Assembly: GCF_000002235.5 (NCBI RefSeq)
Contig: NW_022145612.1
Span: forward strand, 22,555,147-22,619,146
DNA from: Strongylocentrotus purpuratus
Lineage: Eukaryota > Echinodermata > Echinoidea > Camarodonta > Strongylocentrotidae
DNA: 64,000 bases
Direction of reading: 5' to 3'
This document shows positions 38,901 to 45,568 of this stretch, one piece after another; within the stretch, counting starts at the first letter, position 1, and every line of letters starts with the position of its first letter. The translations under genes and the position numbers were made by a program. The notes below the pieces were generated by a model that had not been told where the DNA came from, did no database searches, and saw only the letters and a list, made by a program, of their open reading frames with translations.

Positions 38901-41900
38901 CTTTGCTGTCTTATTTCATTTCAATGCATTATGTTTGGTAGTGATTTTGTATACTCCTATTATATCTGCTTCCCCCTCAGATGTTTTATCAGTATTATAT
39001 CTCTTTTTCCCCGTACATATCGCAGCTTTAAGTCCCATTCTCTGTACCTATGATTCTGACATCCGTTATTATGTATTTCATGGTTTTGTAGCTTGATGGA
39101 AGCTCAAAAGCAATTGTTGAATTCTGGCAAAAAAATTCTTAGAGAGAAATTATCTCAAGTTTATTATGAACTTCTGATCATCCAGTACAAAAGTTTTTCA
39201 CTAAGAGGAGAACACTCTGTGCTTGTATATGTAACTCAGGTCATTCTATTCATGCTCACACACAAATTTATTTAAATGCAGTATCACTTTCTGTGTTCTA
39301 GTATATTTTGTGTGTTTCTTTTTGAGAAAAGGACTACAAAATTGTTACAGTTCTGTCTACTTAAATCCTTTTCTTCTTCAATTTACTATCCTTTTTTTAA
39401 TTTTTTTTAAAAACTTATATGCATTGTAACGTTTCTTTGTTTTTAATTGATTTTAGTCTGTATGCAAAATTCCCCCTCTGTTTCTTTGCTCTAAATGTTG
39501 AAAGCCTCATCCATTCACCCATTCCTATATTATATTGTATCTAAATCAGGAAGAATTTTTTTTATTTATTAGCTATTTGCTTACATTTACTACAAAGCAG
39601 CTGTTTGTGATTATTATTTCCTTGATTACTAGGTAATAGACAGAACTGTGAAATATTATTCCTGGTAGTTCTTCCCAAAAGATCTCTGTTAAACCTGATA
39701 GAGCATGGTTTTTCAATCTTTTTTTCTTGGAATTTGCAGTGATGAAATGTTTTATTGTTTTTTTCACACATGACCTCAATTAAATGCTACTCTCACATTA
39801 AGTTTAGAATTAGGTTGAGTTACAAAGAAATATTACACTAGTAAAAACCAGTCAAGCCCTGTATTCTCAGAAGAGTGCATGAGCTTACCAAAGTCAAGCA
39901 CCCCTTTAATATATTCCACAGTAAACCACAAAAAAAATTTGCAATGCAAGCGGTGTCTTTTCCATTTAAATGTTTTTGTTTTTGTATTGAGAATCAAGAA
40001 TAATAAAAAGAGAAGTGGCATTTAATTTGAGAGGATACATGAATGATGGGTATGACTCATTGACGTAGAGCAGCTATCAATCTTTTGCCACTATTTATTT
40101 GTAAGTCACTGTTAGCTTCATTCAATCATTCTATCATGAACATGTATTCAATATGTGAAAATGTGTCATTTGAATATCAAAATCTCTTTGTATCCTTGAC
40201 ATAATTGACCTTTATATATTCAAAAGTATCAGAGGGAAAGATTTTTAAGAGAATGATCCTTATATCATATCTATGTGTCATTTATTTTAAAATGTGCCCC
40301 AACTCCTCAAGTAGAGCACCCTAAAGTATCCATCTGTAAAAACCGACACTGCTTGTATTAGTTTTATTAAAGGGATACGGTAGACTGCTCGCTTAAGTGC
40401 ATGTAAAAAATATCTGAATCAGTATACAATTAATTCCACTTGTCCAAGCAGATACAGAAATTTAAACTTTCCCAAACTGTTGAATGCACTTCAATGGAAT
40501 TTGATAGATCAAATAATTGTTCTTGCTATAAAATGGTAATGCCATTTCTGAACTCTTGACAAATTTATATCAAATTAAGATTTATGTCCCATTTATGTAC
40601 ATAAGCTTAGTCTTTTGAACTATATAAGTTTCTCCTTAAATAGGGAATTGTTTGGAAAACAGCTAATCCTGCTCATATTTTTTCTATAATGTAACGTATG
40701 GCCTATCTGCCAAACACATTAAAGTTTTTTTGCTTCTCAAATGTATTTTAACGCATATTATTTCAAATTCAATTATAAAGGTGATATCATTATTATTTAT
40801 TTGTGTTTTTGTTCATTTTTCAGGTGAAAGCGCTGGATCTAACTCTGTTCGTCTGGTAAACTTGGATCCGTTCAGTCTTTATTCCTTCAGAGTCATTGCT
40901 GTCAATAGGATTGGTCGGGGAACACCCAGCGAACCTGTAGAGGCCGGTGTCAAAACTGGCAAAACAGGTAAGATTCATACAGGGATACATACATTATATA
41001 AATAGTTTGCTTTAAAGAGGTATTACCAGACTCTATCAAGCCTTTGTAAGTCCAAGACGTAGTGCTTCCTCGAAAACCAGGCCGTCAAATTTTCTTTATT
41101 GGCTTAAAGCCCGTCTGCACTAGTTTGGCCAGGGAAATTAGACCTCCCTGCAAGGTCACTGACAGGTGGTTATCTCATCAAATCAGCTCTCAATTAACAT
41201 AAGCAAAGGAGGATCATGGGGACCAACAGGCACCAATTATGCATTGTTTGCTATATAGAGGGCACAAGTAGCTATAAGTAGTGCAGTGGGGCTTTAAATG
41301 GAACTACCTTCCAGAATAAAACTTGATAGATAATCAGTCAATATTTTCTTCTATTAATATCATGTTTTTATTTTGATTAATGTCTCACACATAACATAGA
41401 GCACTTGAATATTTAAAGCTTATCTGCCGTAGTTTACAGGAGGGATTAGACCGCTCTGCAAGGTCACTGGACAGGTGGTTATCTCATCAACTCAGCTCTC
41501 AGTCAACATAAGAAAAAGAGGATCATGGGGGACCAATGGTCACCGATTAGGCATTGTTAGTTATATAGAGGGCGCAAGTAGCTACCAGTAGTGCAGTGGG
41601 CCTTTAAGAACTCTTTTGAAGAACAAAAAATCATTTTACTTTACACATTGGGGCTTGGCTAGGATAATGCAGCGGGTAGGTATACTAAAATGCATAATTT
41701 ATGGGAACTCATTTCTTGTATCATGTCATATGGGATACTAGCAGTCAACAAGACCCTATAGAATTAGCTCCAGTCTCTGTAAGGCAGTGTTTAATTTGTA
41801 TACCATTCAGTGGATAAGTTGTTTCTTATTTAAAGATCAATGAATTAAATTTTCCAATTTGTATTATGAATGTTAACTTTTTATCTTATGATCCTTGACT

Positions 41901-44024
41901 TTTAGCTCCTACTGCATCACCATCGAATGTTGGAGGTGGTGGCGGCAATACTGGAGATCTTAGAATCACATGGGATGTAAGTACCTGTTCATGTTATGAT
42001 AATAACAATACAATCAAGTTAAATCCTCAAGATAAACAAATGCATAAGTTATGCTCATTGACATACATTTGTTATATGTTGTTAGCCAGGCATATGGGCT
42101 ATTGTTTTATTTAAAAATTGACATGATTATTACCTGATTTAAATCGGTTTCCTGATTTTTCCTTATTTTCCCTATTTTTCCCCATTTTTCCCCAATTTTC
42201 TTACTCGAAAGGAGGAGAATGTTGTTAGATGCCATTTTTTTTTCCCCCAATTTTTTTTTTTTTTTTTTTTACTCAAAGGGGGCGGGGGTTAAGAAAGGTC
42301 ACTATCACCCCTGCTCTAGACATAGATAATCAGATTTTGGCCCTTAAACAAAACTTAGCAATTCATTGTATCGTCATTTGATTGAACATACAGTAGCTTT
42401 CAATATGATAATAGTAATCAATGGCTGACTTTTCCTTGTGTAATGGGGCCCAGATTGGTACATAAACACGATTGGACTGGAGTACTACCGGTTGTCTCTC
42501 CTTGATCTCCTGATAAGATGAACCTTTGATGCTGTTTCAGAAATTCCTGACATCCAAGTGGAACTCGGAAACGGCGTCCTACATCCTCACAAATAAGGAT
42601 TTTATGAGAAATATTGATAAAAATATAAACAATTGGCTCAAGTCTCCCACATCTCCACTACTAGTCCCTCCCTGATCTCCTGATAAGATTAATATTTGAT
42701 GCTATTTCAGAAATTCCCGTCATCCAAGTGGAACTCTGAAACGGTGTCCTACAAGGTGGAATGGCAGAAGGTCGACAGTCAGGTGTCCTCTACGGGTCTT
42801 CTTGAGGAACCCAATGCAATCATCTACACAGCTACACTGGGCATTGAACTCTACACACAGTACAATGTACGGGTGCAGGCAAAGAACGACGAGGGAGAAG
42901 GTCCCTTCAGTGAATGGGCAGTCATCTATTCATACCAAGAAGGTAGGTATCTTGACTTAACTCGTAATGAAGATGATGGTAAGAATGGTGAGGGAGGGTT
43001 GATGACTAAGATGGTGAAAGGGAGGAGGAGGGGAGGAGCAGAGGAGGAGAAGAAGGGATGGAATGGGAGAGGAGGAGGGAAGGGAGGGGAAGAGATTTTA
43101 AGATTTTGGAATGTTGAAAAGAAAAGGACAAAAAGCCAAAGCTTTACTTTGACCTGTCATAGGACAATACACTTCAGGAAAACCAATACAATTACAAATG
43201 ACACAGACACCTCAACACCACTTTTATGACTGCTTATTCAGAGGTGATCACTGGATTTAGGATGTCCTATTCTAATGACATCAAACAAGCCATTAATCCT
43301 CCGATGAATCAAACCCTTCCATCCTAAAGAATCCTAGAGTCTTCTAACATCATTAGTGCCCCAAGTAGACCAAGTTCTTTTGGTAGTCAAACTTTCTTTT
43401 CGGCTTGACTTCCATGAAGCTCAAAGTATTCTTGTTCACTTCATTTTGCTCTGCAGCACCCAAGACAGCTCCCACTGGAGTGAAAGCAGAGAGAGCTTCT
43501 GGGACCACCATCAATGTAAGCTGGGATGCAATTGATGAAAGCACTTTTGAGGGAGAACTCATGGGGTATAAGGTAAGTGGTGTCTTCTAGATAAAGAGAA
43601 TGGAGTAAACTTCTCTCACAGGCACTTAAAGCCCATCGCACACTTTACAATCTTTCTGCGATCTGATTCGAAAAATGGCAATTTTATTAGATATGGAAAT
43701 CTAAAGAAACATCCTCTTCCTGATTTAGGTTCTAGATAATGAAAAGAATTTTTACCACTGAAATTTTAGTGCATTGAACCTTCTAGTCCGAATAAAAGGG
43801 GAATCAGTTTCAAATCATAGACAATCGTACTACTAGTATGACTTCACTACTATTCTGAGCTGATTTAGATTTTCCTCCTCCAAGGGAGATTGAAATCCAT
43901 AGAAATTTAGAATTTATTTAATCATATGATTATTCAGATCGTCGGTCATTAAGATTTTAGAAGTTTGAATTCCCACATCAAATGCTTTTGAGAATTCTTC
44001 CCAAATCAGATCGTAGCCAGATTG

Positions 44025-44058
<34 letters not shown>

Positions 44059-45534
44059 GTTGAAGTATTGGAGTGATGACAGTAATGAAGCCAACGCTAA
44101 CACCGCAGTCAGTCTGGGAGTTGGAACCTCAAATACAATCGCAGGCCTGGAACCCAGCACCAGGTACACTGTAATGGTGGCAGCATACAGCGGAGGTGGT
44201 AACGGACCTGATAGCAACACGGCTTCAGATACGACTTTCAAGAGCGGTAAGTTATGAAGACTGAAAGGCGATGGATATATTTCAAGACACCACTGACCAA
44301 TGTACCTTGTTTGTTTAAACATCCATGCTTGTTTAGCATATCTGTAGTAGTGACATCCATTAAACAGATATATCACATATTACCGAGAGGATGCAAATCT
44401 TGGATCTTGTCCAGATTTTAGAAAAGTACATGATTGGAAGAATCATGATTTTTCATTCTTATTCTTTGCTAGAAATCAGTGCCGTTAATATCCGTATGAT
44501 CCATACAATTCCAGAAAATGAAAATACATTAAAAGTATCACAAGTTTAACTTCTTAAATAATTTCATGAAGTCATATATAAAATCGTATGAAATCATATT
44601 TCCCATCGTTCATCTTGATGAACGCCATCCACAGTATTGTAGTTCACAATTTTGTACCCTATTCCAATTATGTCATGAAGAATAAGCTTTTTCAGTCCAC
44701 AAGATATTTCTATTGACAATACAAAGTTTACACTATTTCATCGTCCATCACATGCTATCACAGCACACCCCACCCTGGCTTGGAAAAGCTGCTTCAGGAA
44801 TAATCTCATCAAGGTTCGTAATTTGAAAAAAAATGGAATTTATATGGTTAGGAGCACGAATTACACAGAGATGGTTAGAGTTGGGAAGATGTATTACACA
44901 TTGCATACATCTTGGGTTCAAAGTCATATCCCTTTTGTCTTTTTCCCTTTTGATTGTACAGCACCCATGCAGAAACCAACAGGAGTGAGGGCAGTCCAAT
45001 CAGAAACAGGCGGTGATCTTACAGTCAATTGGAATGGTATTACTACATCAGCATCTGAAGAGCCGCTCATGGGATACAAGGCAAGTCTCCTTCAAAATCC
45101 ATTAGCCTTAAGCCCACCTAACACTACACGACTGTCCTGGAATCCGATGTTCGAAGAAATAACAATTGTACTAGATAGGAAATTTAAACAAACACCATTT
45201 TTCAGATTATGCTTCTAGATAATTGTAAGAATACTAACAACCAGAATTTTAGTGCATTGAATTCAGAATAAAAGTCAGAATAAAAACAGATAACAGTTTA
45301 AAATCTTAGACAAAGCCTTAATATTAAAGAAAGAAAAAAAATCTCAAAATATAGAGTCCTAGTTGATGCATATTATTAAAGGGTCAAAGGAAATATATGT
45401 GAAAATCATCCCCGTATTTTGATCTTGAATCATATAAGCCAGAAATAGGATGGCTGTAGATAAATGATCATTATTATCGTCAATATTCAATATTTGATAT
45501 CATTGGAGTAATGCAAGTTTTGTTATATTAATGG

Positions 45535-45568
<34 letters not shown>

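Noticed and set aside
42541-42672. A real alternative exon at the upstream acceptor 42540
   Set aside because: The frame is open for about 44 codons, but no donor occurs before the stop, so it is treated as a duplicated fragment.
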